Positions 33,192 through 44,952 of a DNA stretch of 64,000 bases are shown here, one piece after another. The stretch lies in contig JANYCN010000042.1 of assembly GCA_025360225.1 (NCBI GenBank), forward strand, positions 48,302-112,301, read 5' to 3'. The position numbers and the translations under genes are program-made. Numbering within the stretch: the stretch's first letter is position 1; each line of letters begins with the position of its first letter. Below the pieces are notes generated by a model. The model was not told the origin of the DNA. It did no database searches and saw only the letters and a program-made list of their open reading frames with translations. This stretch comes from Actinomycetes bacterium. GTDB taxonomy: Bacteria > Actinomycetota > Thermoleophilia > Gaiellales > F1-60-MAGs149.

Positions 33192-34155
33192 CCATGCGCC
33201 TGGGCACGCGCGCGGCGCGCCCGACCGGGCAGGGGCACGGCGAGCGCTGACGCTGACGCTCGTGCTGACGACCGGGTTTGGCGTCGCCCAGGCGATCGGT
33301 GGCTACCTGCTCGGTTCGGTCGCGCTCGTCGCGGACAGCGGGCACAACCTCTCGGACGGCCTTGCCATCGGCCTCGCGCTCGTCGCCGCCCGGCTGGTCG
33401 GCCAGCGTGCCGGCGGTCGGCGCACCTTCGGCTGGGGACGGGTCGAGATCCTCGCGGCGCTCGTCAACGGACTGCTCTTGATCGCTCTCGCGGCCACGAT
33501 TGCGGTGGCTGCGATCGGACGCTTGACGAGCCCGGCAACCGTTGGCGGTGCTGGCATGGCGGCGTTCGGGGTCGTCGGGATCGCCGCGAACGGCGCCGGC
33601 GTCGTCGCGATGCTCCGGGCCCGCGGCGCCGGCAACGATCTCAACCTCCGCGGCGCCCTGCTACACACCGCTGCAGACGTGCTGGCGAGCGCTGGCGTGG
33701 TCGTGGCCGGCCTTCTGCAGGTGAGCTTCGGCTGGAACGCGGCCGACCCGCTGGTCGCCCTCGCCGTCAGCGTCCTGATCGCTGCATCGTCGTGGAGCCT
33801 GGTCGCGGAGCCGGTCTCGATCCTCCTCGAACGGGCTCCCGAGGGCACGGACGTTGCGCTGATCGGCACCGTCCTCGCCGCCCTACCAGGCGTGCGCGAG
33901 GTCCACGATCTCCACGTCTGGACGATCACGACGGGGTTCGATGCGCTCAGCGTGCACCTCGTCGTGCGCCCGAGCACCGACCAGCACCAGCTCCTTCACC
34001 AGGCCGAGCAGGAGATCCGGTCAGCATTCGGTATCACGCATTCGACGATTCAGGTCGATATCGACCACCGCACACCTCTAACGATCCATCGGAAGGGGTG
34101 TCCGGGGGCACCAAAGCCCCGCACCACGCCGCTCGTTCCCCCTGACCAACGCTGA
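33175..34155 (+). CDS. cation diffusion facilitator (CzcD/ZitB-type zinc exporter)
   Basis: A 326-residue CDF transporter. A His-rich N-terminus (AHGHSHAPGH) precedes six helices. The metal site appears as ADSGHNLSD in helix 2 and the HTAADVLAS segment in helix 5. The C-terminal cytoplasmic domain carries VHDLHVWTI and HSTIQVDIDH. It exchanges protons for Zn2+ or similar ions. It is probably co-transcribed with the DUF1385 gene, whose end it overlaps. Confidence 0.92.
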   Translation: MAHGHSHAPGHARGAPDRAGARRALTLTLVLTTGFGVAQAIGGYLLGSVALVADSGHNLSDGLAIGLALVAARLVGQRAGGRRTFGWGRVEILAALVNGLLLIALAATIAVAAIGRLTSPATVGGAGMAAFGVVGIAANGAGVVAMLRARGAGNDLNLRGALLHTAADVLASAGVVVAGLLQVSFGWNAADPLVALAVSVLIAASSWSLVAEPVSILLERAPEGTDVALIGTVLAALPGVREVHDLHVWTITTGFDALSVHLVVRPSTDQHQLLHQAEQEIRSAFGITHSTIQVDIDHRTPLTIHRKGCPGAPKPRTTPLVPPDQR

Positions 34156-34191
34156 TATCCCGACACGCTCAGCCACTCCATACGAGGCCCC

Positions 34192-36180
<1,989 letters not shown>

Positions 36181-36182
36181 CG

Positions 36183-37709
36183 ATGTCCGGGGTCGAGGAG
36201 CTCGTCGCGCGCGACGCCGTCCGCAAGCTCTACGCAGCCGACGGTTCGCTGTGGACGGAGGACCCGGAGCTCGCGGCGGAGATCGCACGCTGGACGGGGT
36301 GGCTGCCCGTCGTCGGCGAGATGCGGCGGGAGGCGGCCGCGATCGAGGCGTGGGCAGGCGAGACGATGACGCGCTTCGAGCGGGTCGTCCTGTGTGGCAT
36401 GGGTGGCTCGAGCCTGGCACCGCTCGTGTTCGGTGAGGTCCTCGGCGGACCGCTCGTGATCCTCGACACGACCGACCCGGACGCCGTGAACGCGATTCCC
36501 GTCGACGGCTCGCTGTTCGTGATCGCCTCGAAGTCCGGCTCGACGCTCGAGCCGGAGATCATGGAGGAGCACTTCTGGGGCGCAACCGGCGGGGACGGGT
36601 CGCGCTTCGTCGCGATCACCGACCCAGGATCGAAGCTCGCCGCTCGCGCTGCAGAGCGCGGGTTCCTGCGGACGTTCCTCAACCGGCCCGACATCGGTGG
36701 ACGCTTCTCGGCCCTGTCGTTCTTCGGCCTCGTACCAGCCGCGCTCGCCGGGATCGCGATCACGCCGGTCCTCGACCGCGCCCTCGCCGTCGTCGAACGC
36801 TCCGGCCCCGGCGCGAGCCCGTCGGAGAACGTGCCGCTGCAGCTTGGCGCGATCCTCGGCGAGCAGGTCAAGGCCGGGCGCGACAAGCTCACGATCGTCG
36901 CCTCACCGAGCCTTGGGCCGGTCGGGCTCTGGCTCGAACAGCTGCTCGCAGAGTCGACCGGCAAGCTCGGTACCGGTGTCGTGCCGCTCGCCGACGAGGC
37001 GCTCGGGCCGCCGGAGGTCTACGGACCAGACCGCGCCTTCGCGTACCTGCGCACCGACGCGACACACGACGCGGCGATCGCGGCGATCGCGGAGGCCGGC
37101 TTCCCGGTGACGACGTTCACCCTCGACGACCCAACGGCGATCGGCGAGCAGATGATCATCTGGGAGCTCGCGACGGCGTACTGCGGCGCAGTGCTCGGCA
37201 TCAACCCGTTCGACCAGCCGAACGTGCAGGCCGCGAAGGACCTCACCGTCGCGTCGCTGCGAGCGTTCGAGGCCGCGGGCACCCTGGACGACGTCGACCC
37301 GGGGAGCGTCGCCGACGCGCTCGCGACGGCCGTGAGCGGTAAGAGCTTCGTGGTGATCCAGGCGTACACGACGCCGGACGCCGCCTCCGAGGCAGCGCTC
37401 CAGGAGGTGCGCGGCGAGATCCGTGACGCGCTGAAGGTCGCGACGGCGCTCGGCTTCGGCCCCCGTTACCTGCACTCAACCGGCCAGCTCCACAAGGGCG
37501 GGCCACGCACCGGCATCTACCTCCAGGTGATCGCCGACTCGACGAGCGACGCTGACATCCCCGGGCGGCCGTGGGGCTTTCGTACCGTCATCGAGGCGCA
37601 GAGCCGTGGTGACGCGGGCGCCTTGCGGGAGACCGGCCAGGTCGTCGCCCGTGTGCCTCTCTCGGCGTTCGCAGACACCGTCCGCGCGGCCCTCGCGGGG
37701 AAGGGCTAG
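36183..37709 (+). CDS. pgi: glucose-6-phosphate isomerase
   Basis: A 508-residue SIS-domain isomerase that interconverts glucose-6-phosphate and fructose-6-phosphate. I start it at ATG 36183, two bases after tkt, although the frame is open further upstream inside tkt. Motifs are VLCGMGGSSLAP (about residues 70-80), ASKSGSTLEPEI, AYCGAVLGINPFDQPNVQ and GQLHKGGP. In many actinobacteria and Chloroflexi this type is fused behind transaldolase. Here the N-terminus begins directly with the isomerase and no transaldolase lysine motif is present. Confidence 0.92.
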   Translation: MSGVEELVARDAVRKLYAADGSLWTEDPELAAEIARWTGWLPVVGEMRREAAAIEAWAGETMTRFERVVLCGMGGSSLAPLVFGEVLGGPLVILDTTDPDAVNAIPVDGSLFVIASKSGSTLEPEIMEEHFWGATGGDGSRFVAITDPGSKLAARAAERGFLRTFLNRPDIGGRFSALSFFGLVPAALAGIAITPVLDRALAVVERSGPGASPSENVPLQLGAILGEQVKAGRDKLTIVASPSLGPVGLWLEQLLAESTGKLGTGVVPLADEALGPPEVYGPDRAFAYLRTDATHDAAIAAIAEAGFPVTTFTLDDPTAIGEQMIIWELATAYCGAVLGINPFDQPNVQAAKDLTVASLRAFEAAGTLDDVDPGSVADALATAVSGKSFVVIQAYTTPDAASEAALQEVRGEIRDALKVATALGFGPRYLHSTGQLHKGGPRTGIYLQVIADSTSDADIPGRPWGFRTVIEAQSRGDAGALRETGQVVARVPLSAFADTVRAALAGKG

Positions 37710-37712
37710 GCA

Positions 37713-39224
37713 ATGGACACGAACCCGCTCCGCGACACGTTTCGCATGCACCGGGTGCCAGGCCCGTGCGCCGTCGTTATCTTCGGCGGCCTCGGCGACC
37801 TGGCCGGACGGAAGCTGGTGCCGGCGCTCTACAACCTGTACCTGCGCCGGCTGTTGCCCGCAGGCTTCGCGATGGTCGGCGTCGGCCGGCGCGACGCCAC
37901 CGACACCGAGTACCGGGCGGAGATGCGCGAGCGGTGCGCCAGGTTCTCCCGCACGCCGGTCACAGACGCCGAGTGGGAGGGCTTCGAGGAGCTCCTGCAC
38001 TGGGTCGGCGGCACGTTCGACGCGACCGAGACGTACACGACGTTGGCGCGCCGTCTCGAGGAGATCGGCGTGGCGCGCGGCACCGCCGGCAACGTCATGT
38101 TCTACCTCTCCGTGCCGCCGTCGCAGTTCCCGGTGATCGTCGACGGCCTCGGCGACTCGGGCCTCGCGCGCGAGGAGCCCGGCCGGTTCCGCCGAGCCGT
38201 GATCGAGAAGCCCTTCGGCCACGACCTGCCGTCGTCCGCGGCGCTTGACGCCGAGGTGCACCGGGCGTTCAAGGAGTCGCAGGTCTTCCGGATCGACCAC
38301 TACCTCGGGAAGGAGACCGTTCAGAACATCCTCGTGTTCCGCTTCGCGAACGGGATCTTCGAGCCGGTCTGGAACCGCAACTTCATCGACCACGTGCAGA
38401 TCACCGTCTCCGAGTCGATCGGCGTGGAGGGACGCGGTAAGTTCTACGAGGAGGCCGGGGCGCTGCGCGACATCGTGCAGAACCACATGCTCCAGGTCCT
38501 CTCCTTCGTCGCGATGGAGCCGCCGTCATCCTTCGACGCCGAGGCCGTCCGCGACGAGCGCGGCAAGGCGCTCGCGTCCTGCCGGCCACTCCTGCCATCC
38601 GACGTCGTGCGCGGTCAGTACTCCGCCGGCTTCTCCGACGGCGACGCTGCGAAGGGGTATCGCAACGAGGACGGCGTCGCGCCCGGATCAGACGTCGAGA
38701 CGTACATCGCAGCCCGCCTGATGATCGACAACTGGCGCTGGGCAGACACGCCCTTCTACCTGCGCACGGGAAAGCGCCTGCCGAAACGCGTGACCGAGGT
38801 CGCGATCCAGTTCAAGCGCGTGCCGCACCTGCCGTTCAGCTACGCCGCTGCCGAGCAGCTCGAGCCAAACGTCCTCGTGCTGCGGATCCAACCGAACGAG
38901 GGGATCTCGCTGCGGTTCGGTGCGAAGGTTCCCTCCGAGCGCGTTCAGATCCGCACCGTGAACATGGACTTCCAGTACGACACCGCGTTCTCGGCAGCAC
39001 CGGCGGAGGCGTACGAGACGCTGCTCCTCGACGCGATGCGCGGTGACGGCACGAACTTCCCGCGCCAGGACGCCGTGAACCAGAGCTGGCGGATCGTCGA
39101 ACCCTTGCAGGAGAGCTGGACGCGTCTTGGCGGCGGTCCCCACCTCTACGAGGCCGGATCGTGGGGGCCTGAGGCCGCCGACGAGCTGCTCGCCCGCGAC
39201 CGCCGCCGGTGGCGACGACCGTGA
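37713..39224 (+). CDS. zwf: glucose-6-phosphate 1-dehydrogenase
   Basis: A 503-residue G6PD that oxidises glucose-6-phosphate and reduces NADP+ (or NAD+). The Rossmann motif is IFGGLGDLAGRKL near residues 24-36, and the substrate-binding RIDHYLGKETVQN contains the catalytic His-Tyr-Lys block. PPSSFDAEAVRDE and a PFYLRTGKRLPKR strand complete the family pattern. It starts three bases after pgi and is followed by its assembly factor opcA. Confidence 0.96.
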   Translation: MDTNPLRDTFRMHRVPGPCAVVIFGGLGDLAGRKLVPALYNLYLRRLLPAGFAMVGVGRRDATDTEYRAEMRERCARFSRTPVTDAEWEGFEELLHWVGGTFDATETYTTLARRLEEIGVARGTAGNVMFYLSVPPSQFPVIVDGLGDSGLAREEPGRFRRAVIEKPFGHDLPSSAALDAEVHRAFKESQVFRIDHYLGKETVQNILVFRFANGIFEPVWNRNFIDHVQITVSESIGVEGRGKFYEEAGALRDIVQNHMLQVLSFVAMEPPSSFDAEAVRDERGKALASCRPLLPSDVVRGQYSAGFSDGDAAKGYRNEDGVAPGSDVETYIAARLMIDNWRWADTPFYLRTGKRLPKRVTEVAIQFKRVPHLPFSYAAAEQLEPNVLVLRIQPNEGISLRFGAKVPSERVQIRTVNMDFQYDTAFSAAPAEAYETLLLDAMRGDGTNFPRQDAVNQSWRIVEPLQESWTRLGGGPHLYEAGSWGPEAADELLARDRRRWRRP

Positions 39225-39231
39225 GGCACGC

Positions 39232-40182
39232 GTGACGACGCCGGCAGCGATCGAGCGCGAGCTCGCAGAGCTGCGCGGAAAGACGGCCGGTGACCACGCC
39301 GGAACGCGGACGCACATCGTCGACCTCGTTGCCTACGCAGACGACCCGGCGATCGCGACGGAGCTCGGCGAGGTCGTTGCAATGATGCGACACCACCGGC
39401 CGAGCCGTGCGCTGATCGCTAGCGGTGCACCGGGCGACGTCACCGCAGAACCTGCCGTCTTCTGCTCACCCATGCAGGAGGGCGGCGCGATCGTTTGTTG
39501 CGAGATCGTCCGACTGACGGGCCCGCCGGCCGGTGACGCGCTGACGAGCATGATTGCGAGCCTGCTCCTCCCCGACCTGCCGGTGTTCCTGCTCTGGCTG
39601 TCGCCGCCGCCGCTCGACCGCCCGACGTTCCACAACCTCGCCGCGCTCGCGACGCGCCTCGTGACGGACTCGACACGCTTCCCGACGACCCTCGACGTGC
39701 TCGGCAGCGTCGCGCGGCAAGAGCACCTCGTCGTCACCGACCTCGCCTGGACGAAGATCACGGGCTGGCGCGAGGTGGTCGCGACGATCTTCGATGACGC
39801 CGAGCACGCGGCGCTCCTCCCGTCGCTCGAGCACGTCGCGATCCAGCACGTCGCCGGGTCCGACGCGCAGGCGCGGCTTCTCGTTGGCTGGCTGGCGACC
39901 GCCAGCCGCGCGACGCCGACGACGTCGATCGAGGCCGTCACGCACGAGGACATGCGCCCCGGCTCGCTCGTCCGCGTCGAGCTGACGTGTGGCGGACATC
40001 GCTTCATCGTCGACCGACCGAGCGAGGGGATGGCGACGATCGACGTACCAGGCCGCCCGATCCGGCGAGCAGCGCTGCGCGTGCCGCCGTTCGGGACGCT
40101 GGTCGGGGAGGAGCTCGAGTTCCTCGCCCCGGACCGGGCGTTCGAGGCTGCCCTCGAACGCCTCCCGCCGGGCGCGCGGTAG
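39232..40182 (+). CDS. opcA: glucose-6-phosphate dehydrogenase assembly protein OpcA
   Basis: A 316-residue OpcA starting at GTG 39232 with GAGG five bases upstream. It activates G6PD and occurs mainly in actinobacteria and cyanobacteria. CEIVRLTGPPAGDALTSMIA and LPDLPVFLLWLS match the family core. Its presence directly after zwf is strong context and is one reason for the actinobacterial assignment. Confidence 0.92.
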   Translation: MTTPAAIERELAELRGKTAGDHAGTRTHIVDLVAYADDPAIATELGEVVAMMRHHRPSRALIASGAPGDVTAEPAVFCSPMQEGGAIVCCEIVRLTGPPAGDALTSMIASLLLPDLPVFLLWLSPPPLDRPTFHNLAALATRLVTDSTRFPTTLDVLGSVARQEHLVVTDLAWTKITGWREVVATIFDDAEHAALLPSLEHVAIQHVAGSDAQARLLVGWLATASRATPTTSIEAVTHEDMRPGSLVRVELTCGGHRFIVDRPSEGMATIDVPGRPIRRAALRVPPFGTLVGEELEFLAPDRAFEAALERLPPGAR

Positions 40183-40193
40183 GATTCGCGGCG

Positions 40194-40871
40194 ATGCCCG
40201 AGACGATCCGTTTCGCGGTCTACGCGACGCCCGAGCTGGCGATCCGCGCCGCCGCCGACCTGTTCACGGCGCGCGCACCAGGCTCGGTCGCCCTCGCTGG
40301 TGGGTCAACGCCGAAAGAGCTGTACGGGTTGCTCGCGTCCGAGGACTACCGCGACCGGACGGACTGGGACGCGCTCGAGGTGTTCTTCGGCGACGAGCGC
40401 GCGGTGCCGCCGAACCATCCCGACTCGAACTACGGCATGGCGCGGAAGGCGTTGCTCGACCTGGTCGGCGTCGACCCCGACCTCGTGCATCGCATGGAAG
40501 CGGACGCGAGCGATCTCGAGGCTGCGGCCGACCGTTACGCACAGCTCCTGCCACCACGGCTCGACCTGGTGCTGCTAGGGATGGGCCCGGACGGCCACAC
40601 CGCCTCGCTGTTCCCCGCGGACGGTGCGTTGAGCGAGCAGGAGCGACGCTGCGTTCCCGCTACCGCTGCGAATGGCTCGCGCAGGCTAACCATGACCCTG
40701 CCGACCCTGAACGCCGCGCGCCACGTGATGTTCCTCGCCCTCGGCGAGTCGAAACACGAGATGCTCACCCGCGTCCGCGCCGGGGACTCGCTCCCCGCTG
40801 GCCAGGTGTTGCCAACGGACGGGGACGTCACCTGGATCGTCGACGCCGCGGCGTACGGCACCAGCATCTAG
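40194..40871 (+). CDS. pgl: 6-phosphogluconolactonase
   Basis: A 225-residue lactonase that hydrolyses 6-phosphogluconolactone made by Zwf. ALAGGSTPKELYGLLAS, FFGDERAVPPNHPDSNYG and LLGMGPDGHTASLFP are the family signatures. TAGGAT ends eight bases before ATG 40194, so it may have its own leaderless promoter within the operon. The stop lies six bases before repeat element copy 3. No 6-phosphogluconate dehydrogenase follows. Confidence 0.94.
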   Translation: MPETIRFAVYATPELAIRAAADLFTARAPGSVALAGGSTPKELYGLLASEDYRDRTDWDALEVFFGDERAVPPNHPDSNYGMARKALLDLVGVDPDLVHRMEADASDLEAAADRYAQLLPPRLDLVLLGMGPDGHTASLFPADGALSEQERRCVPATAANGSRRLTMTLPTLNAARHVMFLALGESKHEMLTRVRAGDSLPAGQVLPTDGDVTWIVDAAAYGTSI

Positions 40872-40877
40872 CCTAGC

Positions 40878-41147
40878 CTAGTGGTCTGATTGTGAGATGG
40901 CGTGGTCATCCGACTGCCTGGATCGTCCTGCGCTTGTCGGCTCTGCCACCCGTCGGGTGGCTCCGCCAGCAAGCTGCGAAGCTCGCGCGCCACTTGCACT
41001 TAGCGTGTCAAGGCCTTCGCCTTGACACGCGTGCGAGCGGGCGTGCTATCCAGCACGCCCGCGATCAGCAACCCCTTGCGCGACGCGCAACGCTCCCGCT
41101 CGCTCCAGACACCCAATGACGATGCCATTTGACAATCACACCACTAG
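40878..41147. mobile_element. CTAG-bounded hairpin-mosaic element, copy 3 (inverted, longest)
   Basis: A 270-bp element in the opposite orientation to copies 1 and 2, running from CTAGTGGTCTGATTGTG to CAATCACACCACTAG. Arms match the other copies. The interior has two cassettes they lack: GCGTGTCAAGGC-CTTC-GCCTTGACACGC (41003-41030) and GCGGGCGTGCT-ATCC-AGCACGCCCGC (41037-41062). TTGCGCG-A-CGCGCAA is also present. It lies between convergent pgl and thrB, and supplies the last codons and TGA stop of thrB. Confidence 0.82.
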
Positions 41148-42020
41148 CTGGAGGCCCGTCGACTCCGGGACGAGGACGTGAACGTCCGCCTCCGGTGCCT
41201 CACGCGTCACGCAGCCGGCGGTCCGTTCGGCGTCCTCGGTACGACACCAGACGAGCACTGACGGCCCGGCGCCGGAGAGGGTGACCCCGAGCGCGCCGAT
41301 CCGGTCGGCGCACGCCTCAAGGCGCGCGAAGGTCGGCACCAGGTGCGCGCGCGCGTCCTGATGGAGCCGGTCGCTGAGCGCCGGCACGAGGTCCTCCAGC
41401 ACCCCCGTGTGCAACGCCGAGACGAGGAGAGCGACGCGCTGCACGTTGTGGATGGCGTCCTCGCGTGAGGCGTGCGTTGCGAGCGCCGCGCGTGCCGCCG
41501 CCGTCGAGAGGCGTTCCGGCGGCACCGCGAGCACGAAGGACAGCCCGGCGGGTGGGGCGATGCGACGGACGATCGGCGGGTCGGTGGCGGCGATCGTGAA
41601 CCCGCCATGGACCGCCGCCGCGACGTTGTCGGGGTGCCCCTCGATGGTGATCGCCTCCGCGCAGACGGCCGCGGCGTCCGCCGGAACGCCGGCTAACGCG
41701 CTGCGCGCCGCCAGCCCAGCGACGATCGCAGCGGCGGACGAGCCGCAGCCCGCAGACAACGGCAGCTCGTTATCGATCGTCACCAAGAGCCCGGCGCCAT
41801 CCCCGCCGGCGAGCATCGTGCGGACGACCAGGTTCGTCGCATCCGCCGGGAGCGCTTCCGCGCCGATGCCCCGCAGCGTCACCGCGAGCGGCCCCGGACG
41901 TCGTTCGACGGTCACACGCAGGCGGAGCGGCAGCGCGACGGCGAGGCAGTCGAAGCCTGGGCCGAGGTTCGCCGAGGAGCCGGGGACGGACACGGTGAAC
42001 GACGAGGGAAGGAGGCTCAC
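41136..42020 (-). CDS. thrB: homoserine kinase
   Basis: A 294-residue GHMP kinase that phosphorylates homoserine for threonine synthesis. Motifs are VPGSSANLGPGFDCLAVAL, the ATP loop ELPLSAGCGSSAAA, EGHPDNVAAAVHGG and the C-terminal GVTLSGAGPSVL. GTG 42020 is chosen over GTG 42029 because TACGGT ends seven bases before it on the minus strand. The C-terminal residues (about L-V-V and the TGA stop) are encoded by the end of repeat element copy 3. No hom or thrC is adjacent. Confidence 0.9.
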   Translation of the reverse strand: MSLLPSSFTVSVPGSSANLGPGFDCLAVALPLRLRVTVERRPGPLAVTLRGIGAEALPADATNLVVRTMLAGGDGAGLLVTIDNELPLSAGCGSSAAAIVAGLAARSALAGVPADAAAVCAEAITIEGHPDNVAAAVHGGFTIAATDPPIVRRIAPPAGLSFVLAVPPERLSTAAARAALATHASREDAIHNVQRVALLVSALHTGVLEDLVPALSDRLHQDARAHLVPTFARLEACADRIGALGVTLSGAGPSVLVWCRTEDAERTAGCVTREAPEADVHVLVPESTGLQLVV

Positions 42021-42027
42021 TTGACAC

Positions 42028-42033
42028 ACCGTA
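42028..42033 (-). promoter_or_regulatory. -10 element TACGGT of thrB
   Basis: On the minus strand TACGGT ends seven bases before GTG 42020, with no ribosome-binding site, matching the leaderless pattern. Confidence 0.5.
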
Positions 42034-42107
42034 CCGAGGCTGGCGCGAAGGTGCCTTCACGTGTACGCTCTCACGCAGCACACACGTCGGGTATCCGGAG
42101 GTGGAAC

Positions 42108-42581
42108 GTGAGATCATCGATCAGGATCACGGTCAACGGAGTCGAGCACGACCTCGAGGTCGAGCCCCGGCGGCTCCTCGTCCACGCGCTCCGCGAGGAC
42201 CTCGGGCTCACGGGGACGCACGTGGGCTGTGACACGTCGTCGTGTGGAGCCTGCACGGTGCACCTCGACGGCGATGCGGTGCTCTCCTGCACCATGCTCG
42301 CCGTCCAGGCAAACGGTCGGTCGATAACGACCGTCGAGGGCCTGGCGACCGCTGGCGGCCTGCACCCGATCCAGACGGCCTTCCACGAGCGCCACGCGCT
42401 GCAGTGCGGCTTCTGTACGCCAGGGATGCTGATGGCCGGCGCCGCGCTGATCGAGGGGAACCCGGAGATCACCGAGGCCGAGGTGCGACAGGGGCTCGAG
42501 GGAAACCTCTGTCGCTGCACCGGCTATCAGAACATCGTCGACGCCGTGCTCGTGGCGGCCCGAGAGACGGCGAGGGCCTGA
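42108..42581 (+). CDS. coxS: [2Fe-2S] small subunit of a CoxS-type molybdenum hydroxylase
   Basis: A 157-residue iron-sulfur protein starting at GTG 42108 with GGAGGTGG upstream. The plant-type cluster uses Cys41, Cys46, Cys49 and Cys61 (CDTSSCGAC). The second cluster uses Cys100, Cys103, Cys135 and Cys137 (CGFC, CRC). It relays electrons from the molybdenum site to FAD. The large subunit starts one base after its stop. Gene order is small-large-medium. Confidence 0.92.
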   Translation: MRSSIRITVNGVEHDLEVEPRRLLVHALREDLGLTGTHVGCDTSSCGACTVHLDGDAVLSCTMLAVQANGRSITTVEGLATAGGLHPIQTAFHERHALQCGFCTPGMLMAGAALIEGNPEITEAEVRQGLEGNLCRCTGYQNIVDAVLVAARETARA

Positions 42582-42582
42582 C

Positions 42583-44952
42583 ATGGCAACGATCGAGCAC
42601 CGACCCGCCTCGGGCGGCATCGGCGAGAGCGTCCTGCGCAAGGAGGACGCGAAGCTGATCGTCGGCCAAGGACGATTCGTCGACGACCTCGTGCTGCCCG
42701 GAATGCTGCACGCGGCGTTCGCACGCTCGCCGTTCGGGCACGCGCGGATCACCGGCGTTGACCGGTCAGCAGCGCTCGCGCTGCCCGGCGTGGCGGCCGT
42801 CCTGACGGCCGACGAGCTCGGGATCGCCGGTGGCGTCCCGTGCGCCTCGAACCCCACGGGCGATACCCGCCAACCGCGACAGCCGTTGCTCGCCGAAGGG
42901 ATCGTCCGCTACTGCGGTGAGCCGGTCGTGATGGTGATCGCGACCAACCGCTACACCGCCCGCGACGCCGCCGACGCCATCGTCATCGACTACGAGCCGC
43001 TTCCCGCGGTCGTTGACGGTCGCAAGGCGCTCGCGCCGGACGCGCCGCTCGTGCACGGGCAGTACCCCGACAACCTCTGCTGCACGCTGCGCCACGAGAC
43101 GGACGGCTTCGAGGAGGCCTTCGCCGCTGCGCCACACGTCGTCCGCTCGGCGAACTTCAACCAGCGGATCACGCCGGTCTCGATGGAGACGCGCGGCGTC
43201 GTCGCCGACTGGGTGCGCGCGTCCGGCGAGGTCACCCTCTACACCTCGACGCAGGTGCCGCACTTCGTCCGCACGTTCGTCGCTGTGATCAACGAGACGT
43301 CCGAGTCGAAGGTGCGCGTCGTCACGCCCGACGTCGGCGGCGGGTTCGGCGCGAAGCTGAACACCTACCGCGAGGAGTATCTCGCGTGCGCGGCGTCGAA
43401 GATCGTCGGCGCGCCGGTGAAGTGGATCGAGGACCGTTCCGAGTCGCACAACGCGACGATCCATGGTCGCGACCAGCACCAGCAGTACGAGGCAGCGGTC
43501 GAGGCGGACGGCAAGATCCGCGCGCTGCGCTTCCGCGCCGTCCAGAACAACGGCGCGTACCTCCAGCTCCTCACGCCCTCGATCTCGCACCTCACGGTGT
43601 TCATGGTTCCCGGCCCGTACGCGATCGAGAACATCTCGATCGAGGTGCGCCAGGCGTTCACGAACACGACGCCGACGGACGCCTACCGCGGCGCCGGCCG
43701 GCCCGAGGCAACCCACGGGCTGGAACGGCTCGTCGATGAGATCGCAGACGAGCTCGGGCTCGACCCGGCAGACGTGCGAAGGCGCAACTTCATCGAGGAG
43801 TTCCCGTACACCACGTCGGTTGGCCTCTCCTACGACTCCGGAGACTACGGCACGGCGCTTGATCGGGCCCTCGAGCTCGCCTGCTACGACACGTTCGAGG
43901 AGCGACGCGCCGAGGCGCGGGGGCGCGGACGCTACCGCGGCATCGGCCTGTCGAGCTACGTCGAGGTGTGCGGGCTGGCGCCGTCCGCGGTGACGAAGGC
44001 GATCGGCATCTCCGCTCCCGGCTGGGAGTCGTCAACGGTGCGGATGCACCCGTTCGGCAAGGTGACGGTGATCACCGGCTCCTCACCACACGGGCAGGGG
44101 CACGCGACGAGCTGGTCACAGATCGTCGCCACCGAGCTCGGCGTCCCGTTCGACGACGTCGAGGTGATCCACGGCGACACCGCCTTTGCGCCGTACGGGC
44201 TCGGCACCTACGGCTCGCGCTCCCTCGCTGTGGCGGGTGCCGCGCTGTACCGCTCGGTGCAGAAGGTGAAGGAGAAGGGCCGCGCGATCGCCGCCCACGA
44301 GCTCGAGTGCTCGGTCGACGACCTCGAGTGGGCCGACGGACGCTGGTCGGTGAAGGGCTCGCCGGAACGCGGCGCCACGATCCAAGGTCTGGCAACGTCG
44401 GCGTGGGTCGCGGCGAACCTGCCACCGGGCCTGGAGCCCGGGATGGAGGCGACGACGTTCCATGACCCGCCGAACTTCACCTTCCCGTTCGGGACGCACG
44501 TCTGTGAGGTCGAGATCGACCCGGAGACCGGTCGCGTCGAGGTCGTCGGCTACGTCGCGGTGGACGATTGCGGCAACGTCATCAACCCGATGATCGTCGA
44601 GGGGCAGGTGCACGGCGGCGTGATCCAGTCGATCGCGCAGGCGATCTTCGAGGAGACGGTGTACGCCGAGGACGGTCAGCTCCGCACCCCGACGCTCGTC
44701 GAGTACCAGGTGCCCTCGGCCGCCGACCTGCCGAGGATCACCTCCGACCGCACGGTGACGCCATCGCCCGTCAACCCGCTCGGCACGAAGGGCATCGGCG
44801 AGGCCGGCACCATCGCGGCCTGCCCAGCGGTCGTGAACGCCGCCGTCGACGCGCTCTCCGTCCTCGGTATCAGGCACCTCGAGATGCCGATGCAGCCCCA
44901 CCGCGTGTGGGAAGCGATCCGCAACGCCAACCCGACGGGAGCGGCCCGATGA
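42583..44952 (+). CDS. molybdenum-binding large subunit, form II CoxL-like aldehyde/CO dehydrogenase
   Basis: A 789-residue xanthine-oxidase-family subunit. GGGFGAKLNTYREEY and AYRGAGRPEATH (AYRGAGR at residues 367-373) are visible, with GQGHATSWSQI and GTKGIGEAGTI near the C-terminus. The AYRGAGR motif is that of form II; bona fide aerobic CO dehydrogenase has AYXCSFR. The substrate is therefore more likely an aldehyde, purine or other heterocycle. It needs molybdopterin cytosine dinucleotide, and moaC/mog are encoded elsewhere in the window. The stop overlaps the FAD subunit by four bases. Confidence 0.92.
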   Translation: MATIEHRPASGGIGESVLRKEDAKLIVGQGRFVDDLVLPGMLHAAFARSPFGHARITGVDRSAALALPGVAAVLTADELGIAGGVPCASNPTGDTRQPRQPLLAEGIVRYCGEPVVMVIATNRYTARDAADAIVIDYEPLPAVVDGRKALAPDAPLVHGQYPDNLCCTLRHETDGFEEAFAAAPHVVRSANFNQRITPVSMETRGVVADWVRASGEVTLYTSTQVPHFVRTFVAVINETSESKVRVVTPDVGGGFGAKLNTYREEYLACAASKIVGAPVKWIEDRSESHNATIHGRDQHQQYEAAVEADGKIRALRFRAVQNNGAYLQLLTPSISHLTVFMVPGPYAIENISIEVRQAFTNTTPTDAYRGAGRPEATHGLERLVDEIADELGLDPADVRRRNFIEEFPYTTSVGLSYDSGDYGTALDRALELACYDTFEERRAEARGRGRYRGIGLSSYVEVCGLAPSAVTKAIGISAPGWESSTVRMHPFGKVTVITGSSPHGQGHATSWSQIVATELGVPFDDVEVIHGDTAFAPYGLGTYGSRSLAVAGAALYRSVQKVKEKGRAIAAHELECSVDDLEWADGRWSVKGSPERGATIQGLATSAWVAANLPPGLEPGMEATTFHDPPNFTFPFGTHVCEVEIDPETGRVEVVGYVAVDDCGNVINPMIVEGQVHGGVIQSIAQAIFEETVYAEDGQLRTPTLVEYQVPSAADLPRITSDRTVTPSPVNPLGTKGIGEAGTIAACPAVVNAAVDALSVLGIRHLEMPMQPHRVWEAIRNANPTGAAR

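Noticed and set aside
36183..37709. Transaldolase domain fused to pgi
   Set aside because: The protein is about 508 residues and begins with SIS-domain sequence; no transaldolase active-site motif is present.
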